Made by a program: the position numbers and the translations under genes. 64,000 nucleotides of DNA, from NCBI GenBank assembly GCA_019056595.1, contig CP036163.1:2108001-2172000 (forward strand). Direction: 5' to 3'. Numbering within the stretch: the first letter of the stretch is position 1; the number at the start of each line of letters is the position of its first letter. This document shows positions 1-9,884 of this stretch, piece by piece. Under the pieces are notes generated by a model. The model searched no databases and was not told the origin of the DNA. It saw only the letters and a list, made by a program, of their open reading frames with translations. The DNA is from Pectobacterium atrosepticum. GTDB taxonomy: Bacteria; Pseudomonadota; Gammaproteobacteria; Enterobacterales; Enterobacteriaceae.

Positions 1-1900
1 CGGTAAAGCGAATCAGCTCATCACCCGCATTCAGCAGATTTTGCAGGTTCTCGATCACCGGCAGACCTGCACCGACGTTGGTGTCATACAGGAAACGACG
101 ACGGGATTTCGATGCGGCGCTACGCAGTTGATGATAATAATTCATCGACCCGGTGTTGGCTTTCTTGTTTGGCGTCACCACGTGGAAGCCGTCGGCCAGG
201 AAATCCACATACTGATCGGCAACAGCCTGATTCGAGGTGCAATCGACAATCACTGGGTTCAGTAGGTGATACTCTTTAACCAGACGAATCAGACGGCCCA
301 GATTGAACGGCTCACGAGCTTTTGCCAGATCTTCACGCCAGGTGTCCATCGAAACGCCGTTAATGTTGGTCAGCATGGCTTTAGAATTGGCGATCCCACA
401 CACACGCAGGTCGATATGCTTGTCTTTCAACCACGGCTGCTGGCGGTGAATTTGCTCCAGCAGTGCACCACCCACGCCGCCGACGCCGATAACAAACACG
501 TCGATCACCTGATCGGTGTTAAACAGCATCTGGTGTGCAACGCGCACGCCAGTCGTGGCGACATCATTGTTGACTACGACAGAGATAGAGCGCTCGGACG
601 AGCCCTGTGCGATAGCCACGATATTGATGTTTGCCGTCGCCAGCGCAGAGAACAGACGAGCAGACAGACCGCGCAACGTGCGCATGCCATCGCCCACCAC
701 AGAGATGATCGCCAGACGTTCCATCACATCCAGCGGCTCCAGCACGCCTTCTTTCAGTTCCAGATAGAACTCGTCTTCCAGCGTTTTTCTGGCACGCGCC
801 AGCTCGTTCTGCGATACGCAGAAGCTGATGCTGTATTCAGAAGATGACTGCGTGATCAGCACCACAGAGATACCCGCACGCGACATCGCGGCAAACACGC
901 GCGCTGCCATGCCGACCATACCTTTCATGCCGGGGCCGGATACGTTAACCATCGCCATGTTGTTCAGGTTGGTAATGCCCTTCACCGGATACTGTGTATC
1001 GGTACTGTCCATGCCGATGAGCGTACCGGGAGCCTGAGGATTTTCAGTGTTTTTGATGAGACAGGGAATCTGGAACTGGGCGATAGGAGCAATGGTGCGA
1101 GGGTGGAGAACTTTGGCGCCGAAATAGGACAGCTCCATCGCCTCCTGATAGGACATTGATTTCAATAATCGGGCATCCGGCACCTGACGAGGATCGCAAG
1201 TATAAACGCCGTCAACATCGGTCCAGATCTCACAACAGTCCGCACGCAGGCACGCAGCCAGCACCGCAGCGGAATAGTCTGAACCGTTGCGGCCCAGCAC
1301 CACCAGCTCGCCTTTGTCGTTGCCAGCAGTAAAGCCTGCCATCAGGATCACATGATCTTTCGGGATCGCGCTTTCAGCGATACGGCGAGTCGACTCAGTG
1401 ATATCGACGGTAGATTCGAGATAATGTCCCTGCGCTAGCAGTTTTTCGACCGGATTGATGACGGATACCCCATAGCCGCGCGCCTGAAAGACCGCTTCCA
1501 TGATGGCAATAGACAGTTTTTCCCCTCGGCAGATGATCGCGGCATTCACGCTGTCAGGACACTGCCCCAGCAGAGCGATACCATGCAAGACGTGTTTCAG
1601 CTGTGCGAATTCCTGTTCCACGAATGCCTTCAGGCGGGCGTGTTCAAAACCCGGCTGGGATGCAGCAAGACCTTGCAGCAGCGAAGAGAAGATAGTTTCG
1701 GCGTCGTTTAAATGAGGCAGGATATCTTGTCCGGCGACGGTTTTCTCAATCATGGCAACCAGATGGTTGGTAATTTTCGCCGGCGCGGACAATACGGTAG
1801 CGACCTGTCCCTGGCGCGCGTTATTTTCGATAATGTCGGCAACGCGGGCAAAGCGCTCCGCATTCGCTACTGAAGTCCCGCCAAATTTCAACACTCGCAT
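1..1900 (-). CDS. thrA: Bifunctional aspartokinase I / homoserine dehydrogenase I (3' end cut by window)
   Basis: First and third steps of threonine synthesis from aspartate: phosphorylation of aspartate, and NADPH reduction of aspartate semialdehyde to homoserine, in the cytoplasm. The reverse strand reads from ATG at 1900 for about 633 codons and runs off the left edge. It opens with the kinase signature [13 protein letters not shown], passes through ACT regulatory segments in the middle, and enters a Rossmann motif ([10 protein letters not shown], about residue 467) that begins the dehydrogenase half. The family is about 820 residues, so roughly 190 C-terminal residues lie outside. It follows the thrL leader and attenuator, so threonine and isoleucine control is expected. 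thrB and thrC should follow beyond the edge. No frameshift seen. Confidence 0.97.
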   Translation of the reverse strand, partial: MRVLKFGGTSVANAERFARVADIIENNARQGQVATVLSAPAKITNHLVAMIEKTVAGQDILPHLNDAETIFSSLLQGLAASQPGFEHARLKAFVEQEFAQLKHVLHGIALLGQCPDSVNAAIICRGEKLSIAIMEAVFQARGYGVSVINPVEKLLAQGHYLESTVDITESTRRIAESAIPKDHVILMAGFTAGNDKGELVVLGRNGSDYSAAVLAACLRADCCEIWTDVDGVYTCDPRQVPDARLLKSMSYQEAMELSYFGAKVLHPRTIAPIAQFQIPCLIKNTENPQAPGTLIGMDSTDTQYPVKGITNLNNMAMVNVSGPGMKGMVGMAARVFAAMSRAGISVVLITQSSSEYSISFCVSQNELARARKTLEDEFYLELKEGVLEPLDVMERLAIISVVGDGMRTLRGLSARLFSALATANINIVAIAQGSSERSISVVVNNDVATTGVRVAHQMLFNTDQVIDVFVIGVGGVGGALLEQIHRQQPWLKDKHIDLRVCGIANSKAMLTNINGVSMDTWREDLAKAREPFNLGRLIRLVKEYHLLNPVIVDCTSNQAVADQYVDFLADGFHVVTPNKKANTGSMNYYHQLRSAASKSRRRFLYDTNVGAGLPVIENLQNLLNAGDELIRFT

Positions 1901-1991
1901 TTTTATCTTTTCTCCTGAATTTCTGCCAACCAAAACGCTAAAAACGTTTTTTGTATGCCGCTTACAGACGACGTTGAGGGATAACCTGCCA

Positions 1992-2029
1992 TAAAAAAAA
2001 AGCCCGCACTGTTCGGTGCGGGCTTTTTC
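1992..2029 (-). terminator. thr operon attenuator (rho-independent terminator)
   Basis: On the reverse strand a 9-bp GC-rich stem (AGCCCGCAC / GTGCGGGCT) with a 6-base loop is followed by nine Ts. It lies between thrL and thrA. The end of the thrL coding sequence contains a copy of GGTGCGGGCT that can pair with the 5' arm, the usual arrangement for an alternative antiterminator. Confidence 0.93.
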
Positions 2030-2046
2030 TGGAATCTTTGTATGCG

Positions 2047-2115
2047 TCAGCCCGCACCGTTACTGGTTGTATCGGTGATGGTAATAATCGTGGTGATTAG
2101 GCTGATAGTGCGCAT
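2047..2115 (-). CDS. thrL: thr operon leader peptide
   Basis: A 22-codon reading frame starts at ATG 2115 and ends at TGA 2047-2049, just before the attenuator. It begins MRTISLITT and ends SNGAG, like the E. coli leader. It contains 7 threonine and 5 isoleucine codons, mostly in one run, so ribosome stalling when charged tRNA-Thr or tRNA-Ile is scarce should favour antitermination into thrA. Too short for automatic gene finders. Confidence 0.95.
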   Translation of the reverse strand: MRTISLITTIITITDTTSNGAG

Positions 2116-2157
2116 GCTAAAATCGAGTCTCATTAGAAGTAGAGTTATCTGCCCTAT

Positions 2158-2186
2158 TAGTTAGGTTAATCGCCCTTTGAAGTCAA
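2158..2186 (-). promoter_or_regulatory. Candidate thr operon promoter
   Basis: On the reverse strand, TTGACT (2181-2186) and TAACTA (2158-2163) are separated by 17 bases and lie about 43 bases upstream of the thrL start. The -35 box is good and the -10 box moderate. Placed by eye only. Confidence 0.5.
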
Positions 2187-2326
2187 CGGATTTCTTTTTT
2201 TTCTTCTCGCTGAACAAAAAACACCCACCGCAGAACACACTACCAAAACAGGGATAATCCGGATAAATCATTGTCAAAAAAAGAAACTCAATATGTTCGA
2301 CCACCCCAAAAACCATCTCTGCTATC

Positions 2327-3013
2327 TTATTTCGGCAATCTTTTTTCAATATCGTGTAGCAACCGATGGAGCATCGCCGTATCGCGTTGCTCTAAGCGTC
2401 CCAGCCGCTGATGCAGCCAGTCCCGCAGCTTTTCGTCGTCCTCAACCGCCAAGTTGACCAATAGCCGATCCAGACGATCGCGCAGCGCCGACAATTGGCC
2501 CGCCACCGCTGGCTGCACCGCTTCCGGTTTGACCTGCATGAATTCTGCCAACTGGTAACAATACACCATCACCGCCTGACCCAGGTTTAACGAAGGGTAA
2601 TCCGCTTTCATCGGCACGCCAGTTAGCACATCTGCCAGTTCGAGTTCATCATTCGTCAGGCCGACATCTTCTCGGCCAAACACCAACGCCGCAGACGCCA
2701 TCCATTGCACCTTCTCCTGCAATACGCCTGTCAGCTCCGCTGGCGTGCAGTAATAACGATATTTAGCCCGACTGCGCGCGGTGGTCGCGACAGTAAAATC
2801 AACATCTACCAATGCTTCAGCCAACGTGGAAAATACCTGTACGTTATCCAGAATATCCCCAGATGCGTGCGCCACCCAACGGGCTGCGGGTTCCTGATGT
2901 ACTGTACTACCGACAATACGCAAACTGCTGAATCCCATCGTTTTCATCGCGCGGGCTGCTGCCCCTACGTTCTCTGCCCGGGCGGGCTCAACCAAAATAA
3001 TATGAAACTGCAT
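2327..3013 (-). CDS. yjtD: SPOUT-family tRNA/rRNA methyltransferase YjtD (LasT)
   Basis: A 228-residue SpoU/TrmH-type (SPOUT) RNA 2'-O-methyltransferase, the protein that lies between arcA and the thr operon in E. coli. Visible family motifs are the N-terminal VEPARAENVGAAARAMKTMG, the middle FGREDVGL, and the C-terminal SLNLGQAVMVYCYQL that builds the cofactor-binding knot. It resembles TrmJ, which methylates position 32 of tRNAs, but its own substrate is not settled. It is transcribed alone toward thrL. An 18-bp imperfect palindrome (TTGAT, 8 bases, ATCAA) lies about 85 bases upstream of the start. No clear terminator is seen before the thr promoter. Confidence 0.9.
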   Translation of the reverse strand: MQFHIILVEPARAENVGAAARAMKTMGFSSLRIVGSTVHQEPAARWVAHASGDILDNVQVFSTLAEALVDVDFTVATTARSRAKYRYYCTPAELTGVLQEKVQWMASAALVFGREDVGLTNDELELADVLTGVPMKADYPSLNLGQAVMVYCYQLAEFMQVKPEAVQPAVAGQLSALRDRLDRLLVNLAVEDDEKLRDWLHQRLGRLEQRDTAMLHRLLHDIEKRLPK

Positions 3014-3760
3014 AGACTCCCCAGTATGGGTTACGTACGCTCTGGCAATATTTTCGCCAGCAGCTAAATAACACGGACGTGTAATCGATCACGATTTGTT
3101 GATAACGGTTCATCAATAGCTATCCTGCCATCACTACCGATGGAAAATTAACAATAAACCAACAGAATTTCTGACATCAACTCAACCTTCGGTAGGAAAC
3201 ATCAGTGATGTCCAAAAATGAACGGGAAGAGAAAACCACAAGAAAGACAAGGTAAATTATTTTATTTCAATAAGTTATAAAAACACCAACATATGTGCAG
3301 CGTCAATTATGATTATTGGCATTTGCTATGCTAAATCGTTCATAAAAAGTGCTAAATTGTGACGTAAACTAGCAATCCTATAAGTGTTTATCACAAAATA
3401 GTTAACGTGCTAAAATGAAATTTGATATATGTCAACAGAACCGTAGATTTATCAGCAGGCAAAATCAGTGCTTACTGTTATGTTGCTGTTAATAAGGTTA
3501 AACTGTGCGCCACTTTGAGCGCAGTTAAATTAGCGCCACACTCACCCGCTAGCAGTACCTCTAAGCGGGTAGAGAATGAACACCAGTAACGCATTTACGT
3601 ACTTGAGTCTGATGTTGAGCGAGAGCGTATATTTACCTCGATAAGCTCCAGGGAAATACCCGGAATAACTGGCGTTGTAGCCAGCGGGCCAGCAGGGTAT
3701 GACAGCGACTTCTGTACTTCCGATTTCTATAATTTAAGTTGGCAATTTTAGGTAGCAAAC
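3014..3760. other. Long yjtD-arcA divergent intergenic region / structured arcA leader
   Basis: 747 bases without a convincing gene. The E. coli small ORF yjjY, expected in the yjtD direction, is not recognisable here: reverse-strand frames close after a few codons. The arcA-proximal part contains hairpins at 3544-3570 (7-bp stem ACCCGCT/AGCGGGT) and 3670-3685 (CTGGC/GCCAG), as well as an FNR-type site at 3422-3435. The likely content is a long 5' untranslated leader plus promoters for arcA. Confidence 0.6.
3422..3435. promoter_or_regulatory. Candidate FNR binding site upstream of arcA
   Basis: The sequence TTGAT-ATAT-GTCAA matches 9 of 10 conserved bases of the FNR box (TTGAT-N4-ATCAA). FNR activates arcA in E. 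coli under anaerobiosis. The site is 325 bases before the arcA start, which fits a long leader. Confidence 0.55.
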
Positions 3761-4477
3761 ATGCAGACGCCGCACATTCTTATTGTTGAAGACGAGTTGG
3801 TAACCCGTAACACCCTCAAAAGTATTTTTGAGGCAGAAGGGTACGTTGTTCACGAAGCCACCGATGGCGCAGAAATGCACCATATTTTGTCCGAGAATGA
3901 CATCAATCTGGTGATCATGGACATCAATCTGCCAGGGAAAAATGGTCTCTTGCTGGCACGTGAACTGCGCGAGCAAGCCACCGTTGCCTTGATGTTCCTC
4001 ACCGGTCGCGACAATGAAGTCGATAAGATCCTCGGTCTGGAAATCGGTGCGGATGATTACATCACCAAACCGTTCAACCCACGTGAACTGACGATCCGCG
4101 CACGTAACCTGCTGTCACGAACCATGAATTTGGGCAGTGGCACTGAAGAACGTCGTCTGGTGGAAAGCTATCGTTTCAACGGCTGGGAACTGGATATCAA
4201 TAGCCGTTCTCTGATCAGCCCGGCTGGCGAGCAATACAAGCTACCGCGTAGTGAATTCCGCGCGATGCTGCACTTCTGCGAAAACCCAGGCAAGATTCAA
4301 TCTCGCGCAGAATTGCTGAAGAAAATGACAGGTCGTGAACTTAAGCCGCATGACCGTACCGTTGACGTCACCATCCGCCGTATCCGCAAGCATTTTGAAT
4401 CGACAGCTGATACGCCGGAAATCATCGCGACGATCCACGGTGAAGGCTACCGCTTCTGTGGCGATCTGGAAAATTAA
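3761..4477 (+). CDS. arcA: Two-component response regulator ArcA (aerobic respiration control)
   Basis: OmpR/PhoB-type regulator of 238 residues, phosphorylated by ArcB when quinones are reduced, that represses aerobic respiration genes. The receiver domain (1-120) has the acidic pair E10/D11, phospho-acceptor D54 in IMDINLPG, T81 and K103 in ITKPFNP. The winged-helix DNA-binding domain (about 135-235) ends in [17 protein letters not shown]. The ATG at 3761 is preceded by TTTTAGGTAGCAAAC, the same context as in E. coli. Monocistronic, with a terminator just downstream shared with the facing creA. An FNR-like site lies upstream. Length and residues are those of a normal functional protein. Confidence 0.98.
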   Translation: MQTPHILIVEDELVTRNTLKSIFEAEGYVVHEATDGAEMHHILSENDINLVIMDINLPGKNGLLLARELREQATVALMFLTGRDNEVDKILGLEIGADDYITKPFNPRELTIRARNLLSRTMNLGSGTEERRLVESYRFNGWELDINSRSLISPAGEQYKLPRSEFRAMLHFCENPGKIQSRAELLKKMTGRELKPHDRTVDVTIRRIRKHFESTADTPEIIATIHGEGYRFCGDLEN

Positions 4478-4484
4478 TCCCACT

Positions 4485-4517
4485 CAGCCGGAGCAGGCTC
4501 CTGTTCCGGCTGTTTTT
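4485..4517 (+). terminator. arcA rho-independent terminator
   Basis: An imperfect GC-rich hairpin (CAGCCGGAGCAGG paired with CCTGTTCCGGCTG) is followed by TTTTT, eight bases after the arcA stop. Confidence 0.85.
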
Positions 4518-4533
4518 CCCTTCTTACCGCACG

Positions 4534-5016
4534 TTATTCACTCTTTCCCCACGGCATAACTGGCACCGCGCTTAACGCATTCTTCGGCGAACCATCGACC
4601 AATCGATCGGAGTAAGCAAGGTAGATCAGAGAATTGCGCTTTTGATCGTAAAACCGAACAACCTGCAACTTCTTGAAAACCAGCGACGTTCTTTTCTGGA
4701 ATACCACAGATCCGCGGTCACCGCCGTTTTTGATCTTATCGGATAGCGTAACCGGCCCAACCTGCTGGCAAGAGATCGCCGCATCTGACGTGTCTTCCGC
4801 CAACCCTAATCCGCCTTTGATGCCGCCTGTTTTGGCTCGGCTTATGTAACAGGTCACGTTTGATACATCAGGATCGTCAAACGCCTCGACTACGATCTTA
4901 TGATCCGGCCCCAGCAGTTTAAAGACCGTATCGACAGATCCAACCTCTTCCGCACTGGCGGTGCCAACCGCAGATAGCACTAGCAGACCCACACTCATGA
5001 TTCGTTTTATGTTCAT
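4534..5016 (-). CDS. creA: Periplasmic CreA family protein
   Basis: A 160-residue exported protein of unknown biochemical function, found next to rob and arcA in enterobacteria. A signal peptide ends at about residue 22 (TASA/EE). The mature part has the family stretch [20 protein letters not shown] and the motifs [20 protein letters not shown] and QVVRFYD. It converges on arcA, with 56 bp between the stop codons. In E. coli it heads the creABCD group, but creBCD do not follow here: rob lies on the other side. Identity is sure; function is not known. Confidence 0.92.
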   Translation of the reverse strand: MNIKRIMSVGLLVLSAVGTASAEEVGSVDTVFKLLGPDHKIVVEAFDDPDVSNVTCYISRAKTGGIKGGLGLAEDTSDAAISCQQVGPVTLSDKIKNGGDRGSVVFQKRTSLVFKKLQVVRFYDQKRNSLIYLAYSDRLVDGSPKNALSAVPVMPWGKSE

Positions 5017-5222
5017 AATTTCAGGCTCTGTGATAATTCATGACAAACAATTAATAACCACAATTAAAAAGAGGATGTACAAAATAAACCGCCATGATCA
5101 TCCTACTCATCCAAATTACCTGCTGAATATTTTCAAAAATCTTCAGCAGTACCAAAGTGAAAATATTGCTATGATGCGTGATCTCAATACGCTCGCGCTC
5201 AATGTGTTTGATGAGGAAGATT

Positions 5223-6110
5223 ATGGATCAAGCCGGTATCATACGTGACTTGCTTAACTGGCTAGAAAGCCATCTCGACCAACCACTATCACTGGATAAT
5301 GTGGCGGCGAAAGCAGGTTATTCCAAGTGGCATCTGCAAAGAATGTTCAAAGACGTAACGGGCAATGCTATTGGTTCATATATCCGAGCGCGGAGATTGA
5401 CCAAAGCGGCGGTTGCACTTTGTCTGACCAGCCGTCCCATCCTTGATATTGCTCTGCAATACCGTTTTGACTCACAACAAACGTTTACCCGCGCGTTTAA
5501 AAAGCAGTTTTCCCAAACGCCGGCGTCTTATCGTCGTTCCGATAATTGGAATACTTTCGGCATTCGTCCGCCGATTCGGCTCGGTGAATTTACCCTACCA
5601 CAGCCGCAGTTTGTGCAACTGCCAGAAACGCAATTGCTTGGGCTAACGCAAACCTATAACTGTCGACTTGAGCAGATCTGTAACTTCCGTACGGAAATCC
5701 GCGTCCACTACTGGCGCCAATTTTTGGGTGAGACCTGCTCCGTTCCGCCAGTACTTTACGGGCTGCATCATTCGCGCCCAAGCAAAGAGAAAGACGACGA
5801 ACACGAGGTGCTCTACACCACCGCGCTGGAGCCGCAGTACCTGCCCGATGACGTCCACACTGGCGAGCCCATTACGCTACCGGGTGGCGACTACGCGATG
5901 TTTGTTTTTGAAGGGCCAACAGACGAGTTACAGGACTTTATTATCACGCTGTATGACACCTGTCTGCCGACCTTCAAGCTCACACGCCGCAAAGGATTCG
6001 ATGCCGAGCGCTTCCATCCAGACGGCACAGCGCGTGATGATATTCCTGACATCATACGCTGCGAGTATCTCATCCCCATCCAGCATGCAGAGCCGACCTC
6101 AGCGCTGTAA
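5223..6110 (+). CDS. rob: Right oriC-binding transcriptional activator Rob
   Basis: AraC/XylS-type activator, 295 residues, homologous to the mar/sox/rob regulator that turns on efflux and stress genes and was first found bound to the right side of oriC. Two helix-turn-helix units occupy about residues 8-108 (KAGYSKWHLQRMFKDVTG, then FDSQQTFTRAFKKQFSQTPASYR). The rest is a GyrI-like ligand-binding domain. The start ATG at 5223 is chosen because it gives the family N-terminus MDQAGIIRDLL and follows GAGGAAGATT. An upstream in-frame ATG at 5178 would add 15 unrelated residues. Its last 12 bases overlap the end of gpmB on the other strand. Confidence 0.96.
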   Translation: MDQAGIIRDLLNWLESHLDQPLSLDNVAAKAGYSKWHLQRMFKDVTGNAIGSYIRARRLTKAAVALCLTSRPILDIALQYRFDSQQTFTRAFKKQFSQTPASYRRSDNWNTFGIRPPIRLGEFTLPQPQFVQLPETQLLGLTQTYNCRLEQICNFRTEIRVHYWRQFLGETCSVPPVLYGLHHSRPSKEKDDEHEVLYTTALEPQYLPDDVHTGEPITLPGGDYAMFVFEGPTDELQDFIITLYDTCLPTFKLTRRKGFDAERFHPDGTARDDIPDIIRCEYLIPIQHAEPTSAL

Positions 6111-6749
6111 CTCATCCAGTGCCGGGATATCCAAATGAGAAATATCTCCGGCCGTTTCCACCACCCAACCCGATGCCAGCCACGGGCTTTGCTGATGATC
6201 GATGCGCGATAAGGAACAGTTGCGTAGTCGCAGACGCCGCTCAGCCGATGCTGGTAGCCCCAAAACCGTACTGAGTAAACACCCCAGCGCCATGCCGTGA
6301 CTAACCAGCAACGGGCGGCTCCCAGCAGGCAATGCCAGACAATGTTCTAAGACACCGTGCATACGTGATGCGACATCCACCATCGATTCCCCTTCCGGGA
6401 TTCGCCCATTAGGTGTGCCATCCACCAGCCGTTTACGCCACCCTTCTTCCTCGGCGGTCAACGAATCCAGATCGCGAGCTTCCAATACGCCCATGTTCAA
6501 TTCGCGTAAGCCGGGCTCCAGGATTATCTGGCAATCACCACAATATTTAGCGATGATTTCTGTCGTCTGGCGCGTTCTGCCGAGATCGCTGGTAAAAATA
6601 TGCGTAATCCCTAACGTCCCGATTCGTTCAGCAACCTGTTGTGCCTGTTGCTCACCTCTTGGCGTCAGCGCACTATCAGATTGGCCTTGAATACGTCGAG
6701 CCACATTCCATTCTGTTTCGCCGTGGCGAACAAGATATACCTGTAACAT
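6099..6749 (-). CDS. gpmB: Histidine phosphatase family protein GpmB (phosphoglycerate mutase-like)
   Basis: A 216-residue member of the histidine phosphatase superfamily, named as a cofactor-dependent phosphoglycerate mutase homologue. It probably acts as a phosphatase on a small phosphorylated substrate rather than as the main glycolytic mutase. The catalytic motif LVRHGETEWN gives the phospho-accepting H9; a second histidine occurs in LLVSHGMALG near residue 150. It is tail-to-tail with rob, with a 12-bp overlap of coding ends, and head-to-head with yjjX, 50 bp apart. This is the E. coli arrangement. Confidence 0.93.
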   Translation of the reverse strand: MLQVYLVRHGETEWNVARRIQGQSDSALTPRGEQQAQQVAERIGTLGITHIFTSDLGRTRQTTEIIAKYCGDCQIILEPGLRELNMGVLEARDLDSLTAEEEGWRKRLVDGTPNGRIPEGESMVDVASRMHGVLEHCLALPAGSRPLLVSHGMALGCLLSTVLGLPASAERRLRLRNCSLSRIDHQQSPWLASGWVVETAGDISHLDIPALDELQR

Positions 6750-6799
6750 GGTTATTTTCCGTTATACTGCGTCAAATTAACTAAAGGTACGAAACTGTT

Positions 6800-7339
6800 A
6801 TGTATCACGTTGTCGCTGCAACTACCAACCCAGCAAAAATTAAGGCTATTAGCCTGGCATTCATCGATGTCTTTGGTGCAGAAAATTGTCGCATCGAAGG
6901 TGTTGACGTCGATAGCGGCGTCCCACGTCAGCCTCTCGGTTCTATCGAAACCCGTACCGGTGCCAGAAATCGCGTCATGATGGCACGCCAGGTGCGACCA
7001 GAAGCCAATTTTTGGGTCGGTGTAGAAGCGGGCATTGAAGAAAGCATGACTTTCGCCTGGATGGTGATCGAAAATGCCAATCTGCGTGGCGAATCACGTT
7101 CTGCAAGCCTGGTTCTTCCTGAAAGTATATTACATGGTATTCGTGAAGGGCGGGAATTAGGCGATGAAATGGAGCGTTTGACGGGCGTTCAGAATATAAA
7201 ACATAAAGGTGGTGCCATCGGCGTCTTCACCGACGGCAAATTGTCACGTACCAGCGTGTACCATCAGGCGCTGCTGCTGGCGCTTGTACCGTTTCATAAC
7301 CCGATCTATCAGATTTCCGTTCAAACAACGACACAGTAA
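6800..7339 (+). CDS. yjjX: Non-canonical purine NTP phosphatase (ITP/XTP) YjjX
   Basis: A 179-residue inosine/xanthosine triphosphatase that clears deaminated purine nucleotides (house-cleaning) and sits in the NTPase PRRC1/YjjX family. Visible family stretches are [13 protein letters not shown] at the N-terminus, [10 protein letters not shown], and [10 protein letters not shown], which carries acidic metal ligands. The ATG at 6800 follows AAAGGTACGAAACTGTT. It converges on trpR with only 18 bp between stops. It diverges from gpmB. It is slightly longer than the E. coli protein because of extra C-terminal residues. Confidence 0.92.
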
Positions 7340-7357
7340 CGATTACGCGTCGTCACC

Positions 7358-7690
7358 TTACGGTTTATCTGCCGATAGCAACTGCGCTTCCAGCCAGATT
7401 TTCAACGCGGGGGGCGCGGCTTTCAGGCTATTTGAACCGCGCGTAATCGTGGCAATTCCTGCACCTAGCTCGCTTTTTAGCTCACGCTGGCTCATTTCAC
7501 CCCGCATTAACTCTTGCACAATTCGCACCCGCGTTCCCAACGCGGTACGCTCATCCGGCGTAAGAAGCAGTTGAAGCAGCGGCAATTGGAGATCCTCTGC
7601 AATAGACTGCTGTAATAGCGCGACAAAGCGTAACCAATGCTCATTGTCTTGTTCAGAGAGTGCCGGGTCGATAAGCGATAACGGAGTCAT
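7358..7690 (-). CDS. trpR: Trp operon repressor TrpR
   Basis: A 110-residue all-helical repressor that binds tryptophan and then shuts off trp, aroH, mtr and its own gene. The helix-turn-helix section [20 protein letters not shown] (about residues 70-90) is nearly the same as in E. coli, as is the [16 protein letters not shown] segment. The N-terminal 20 residues differ, as is usual. It lies downstream of slt on the same strand with its own operator just upstream of the start, so autoregulation is expected. Confidence 0.97.
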   Translation of the reverse strand: MTPLSLIDPALSEQDNEHWLRFVALLQQSIAEDLQLPLLQLLLTPDERTALGTRVRIVQELMRGEMSQRELKSELGAGIATITRGSNSLKAAPPALKIWLEAQLLSADKP

Positions 7691-7701
7691 AACGGGCTGC
7701 C

Positions 7702-7719
7702 ATACTATTTAACTAGTAC
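7702..7719 (-). promoter_or_regulatory. TrpR operator (autoregulation)
   Basis: On the reverse strand, GTACTAGTTAAATAGTAT matches 16 of 18 bases of the symmetrical trp operator core GTACTAGTTAACTAGTAC. It is centred about 20 bases upstream of the trpR ATG, where the aporepressor controls its own gene. Confidence 0.88.
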
Positions 7720-7762
7720 GGCAGCATAACACAATTTCGGGAAGCAATCGCAACGCCTCGTC

Positions 7763-9706
7763 TCAATAACGCCGCTGCCATTCTGCATCCGTCAGCACAT
7801 TGGCTGGCTGATGAAGGAAGTTGCGATAGAAGACGTCATAGGCCAGCACATTTTTCACGTAACCCCGTGTTTCCGAAAACGGAATACTTTCGATAAACGC
7901 AACGGGATCGATACGCCCAGCGCTGTTTCTCAACCAAGTATTCACGCGCGACGGCCCGGCGTTGTAAGCCGCGGAAGACAGAATGCGGTTACTGCCAAAT
8001 GTCTGGTACACGTACTCCAAATAGCTTGTTCCCAACAGAATGTTGGTCTCAGGATCAAATAGCTGACTGCTGTTCGTGTAGAACGTGATATTGCTCATTT
8101 TAGCGGTATGCTGCGCCGTCGCGGGCATCAGCTGCATTAGGCCCGATGCACCAACAGGGGAACGCGCTTTTGGATTCCATGCGCTCTCCTGACGGGCAAT
8201 CGCCATCGCATAGCTCTGGCTAATCCCTTTCCCCTGCGTTTCACGGCGGAATTCGTCATTCCAGGCGAGCGGGAAACGCTCTTCCAGATGATCCCACAGC
8301 TTCGCAACAATCGTCGCCTGCACGCTCAAATCCGCCCAGCGCTGTTCAAACGCATAGCGAGCCAGCGCTTCCTGCTGCGGTTTGCTACGATTCGCCACCA
8401 GCCCAACCCACTCGCTCCGTGCCAAATTATCCATCTGCCAGAACATTAATTCCCGCACGCGGGTGATTTCCGGTAGCTGAGACAGAGAAGGGTCTGGCTT
8501 CACCGCCGTCATGATAGTAATGGGATAGCGCTCGTTCAGTTTCTGCGCCGCCGCCATAGGGTAGAACCCGCGCTCCTGCATCAGGCCACGTAATATCGTC
8601 TCGCCTTCCTGACGTTTACCTTGATCCAACAGCGCTGTTGCGCGCCAATAGCGCCATTCGTCTTTCTGCAACGCCTCCGCCGGTAAGCGTGCCATCCAGC
8701 TCGTCAGCCCCTGACGATCGCCAGCACCCAACGCCATCCGCACCCGACGCTCCAGCAACGTAGTCGACGTACTTCGCCGCACCACATCATCCCGCCACTC
8801 TGCCTGCTCTGGCGTAGCGTCGTTACCCATCAAACGCCAGGCGATGGTTTCTTCCATATCCTGACGTTCTGCGGCGCTCATCTTCTGCAAACGGGCAATG
8901 ATCGGCAACATCGAACGGGCATTATCCGTATCCTGACGCGCTGTGCGCGTAAAAGCCGACAGCGTGACTTTACGGGTGAAATCTGTGGGCCCCACGGTAC
9001 GGGCGAAGCTCTCCAGCGAATTAGGATCGTTCTGAAGTTTCAGCAGTGCATCGCCCATCGTTTTATAATCGTCAGGTAACTGCTTGATGAGGTAGCTCAC
9101 CAGACTACCGCTGCCTTCATCCATGGCCAGACGCGCGCGCTCCAGCGTCGTCAACGGCGTCTGTTCGCCTGCTTGCTGCCATACAGAGAAGAGTTTATCG
9201 CACACGGTAGGGAGCGAACGCCCGGTCAGCCAGATATCACGCGTGGCTTCCCACACGCCCTGACGCTGGCCGGTTGCCCACTGGGCATAATAAAAGTTAC
9301 AGCGGGCACTGACCGGCTTCGGCGGCTGTGGGCTAAATGCCAGCAGCCCGTTCCAGTCCTGACGGCGCGCCAGTTCATTCACAAAGCTGGTGGTGAGGTT
9401 GCGGGCGGGCGGCAACGTGGGATGGGTGGCTATAAACTGTTTCACCTGCGTCGCACTGACCTGACTCAGATCCTGCGTGAGCGAGCGGTATTCAAGATAA
9501 GGATAAAGTGGGTAACTGCGCAGCGTCGGCATCAGTTGCACTACCGTGTCCATCTGGTTACTGTCCCATGCCTGCTTAACTTGCTGATAGCGCTGACGCT
9601 GCTCGTCTAAAGAATCCGCCAGCACATGACCGGAAGCCCCAGCCAGACAAACCGCCGCAACGGCGTACCACCAATGACCTGCTTTCATCACCTGCATTAA
9701 CCTCAT
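7763..9706 (-). CDS. slt: Soluble lytic murein transglycosylase (Slt70)
   Basis: Periplasmic exo-lytic transglycosylase that cleaves glycan strands of peptidoglycan and leaves 1,6-anhydromuramic acid ends. 647 residues. A signal peptide of about 30 residues (VAAVCLAGASGHVLA) precedes a long alpha-helical superhelical (U-shaped) region. The C-terminal SLT domain carries catalytic E507 in ARQESAWNPKARS, followed by GASGLMQLMPATA and a late AAYNAGPSRV motif. The first ATG is used here; two later in-frame ATGs (residues 4 and 7) are equally possible. It precedes trpR on the same strand, as in E. coli. Confidence 0.96.
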   Translation of the reverse strand: MRLMQVMKAGHWWYAVAAVCLAGASGHVLADSLDEQRQRYQQVKQAWDSNQMDTVVQLMPTLRSYPLYPYLEYRSLTQDLSQVSATQVKQFIATHPTLPPARNLTTSFVNELARRQDWNGLLAFSPQPPKPVSARCNFYYAQWATGQRQGVWEATRDIWLTGRSLPTVCDKLFSVWQQAGEQTPLTTLERARLAMDEGSGSLVSYLIKQLPDDYKTMGDALLKLQNDPNSLESFARTVGPTDFTRKVTLSAFTRTARQDTDNARSMLPIIARLQKMSAAERQDMEETIAWRLMGNDATPEQAEWRDDVVRRSTSTTLLERRVRMALGAGDRQGLTSWMARLPAEALQKDEWRYWRATALLDQGKRQEGETILRGLMQERGFYPMAAAQKLNERYPITIMTAVKPDPSLSQLPEITRVRELMFWQMDNLARSEWVGLVANRSKPQQEALARYAFEQRWADLSVQATIVAKLWDHLEERFPLAWNDEFRRETQGKGISQSYAMAIARQESAWNPKARSPVGASGLMQLMPATAQHTAKMSNITFYTNSSQLFDPETNILLGTSYLEYVYQTFGSNRILSSAAYNAGPSRVNTWLRNSAGRIDPVAFIESIPFSETRGYVKNVLAYDVFYRNFLHQPANVLTDAEWQRRY

Positions 9707-9757
9707 CCGTTATCGAACTTGCTATCGGCATCCTTCATCGTATCGATACCCCTATCC

Positions 9758-9884
<127 letters not shown>

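Noticed and set aside
2161-2349. 62-codon reverse frame upstream of thrL
   Set aside because: It overlaps the yjtD end and the thr promoter, has a lysine-run low-complexity end and no recognised similarity.
3099-3116. TTGAT-8-ATCAA as an FNR site for yjtD
   Set aside because: Spacer is 8, not 4, so it does not fit FNR; only an imperfect palindrome.
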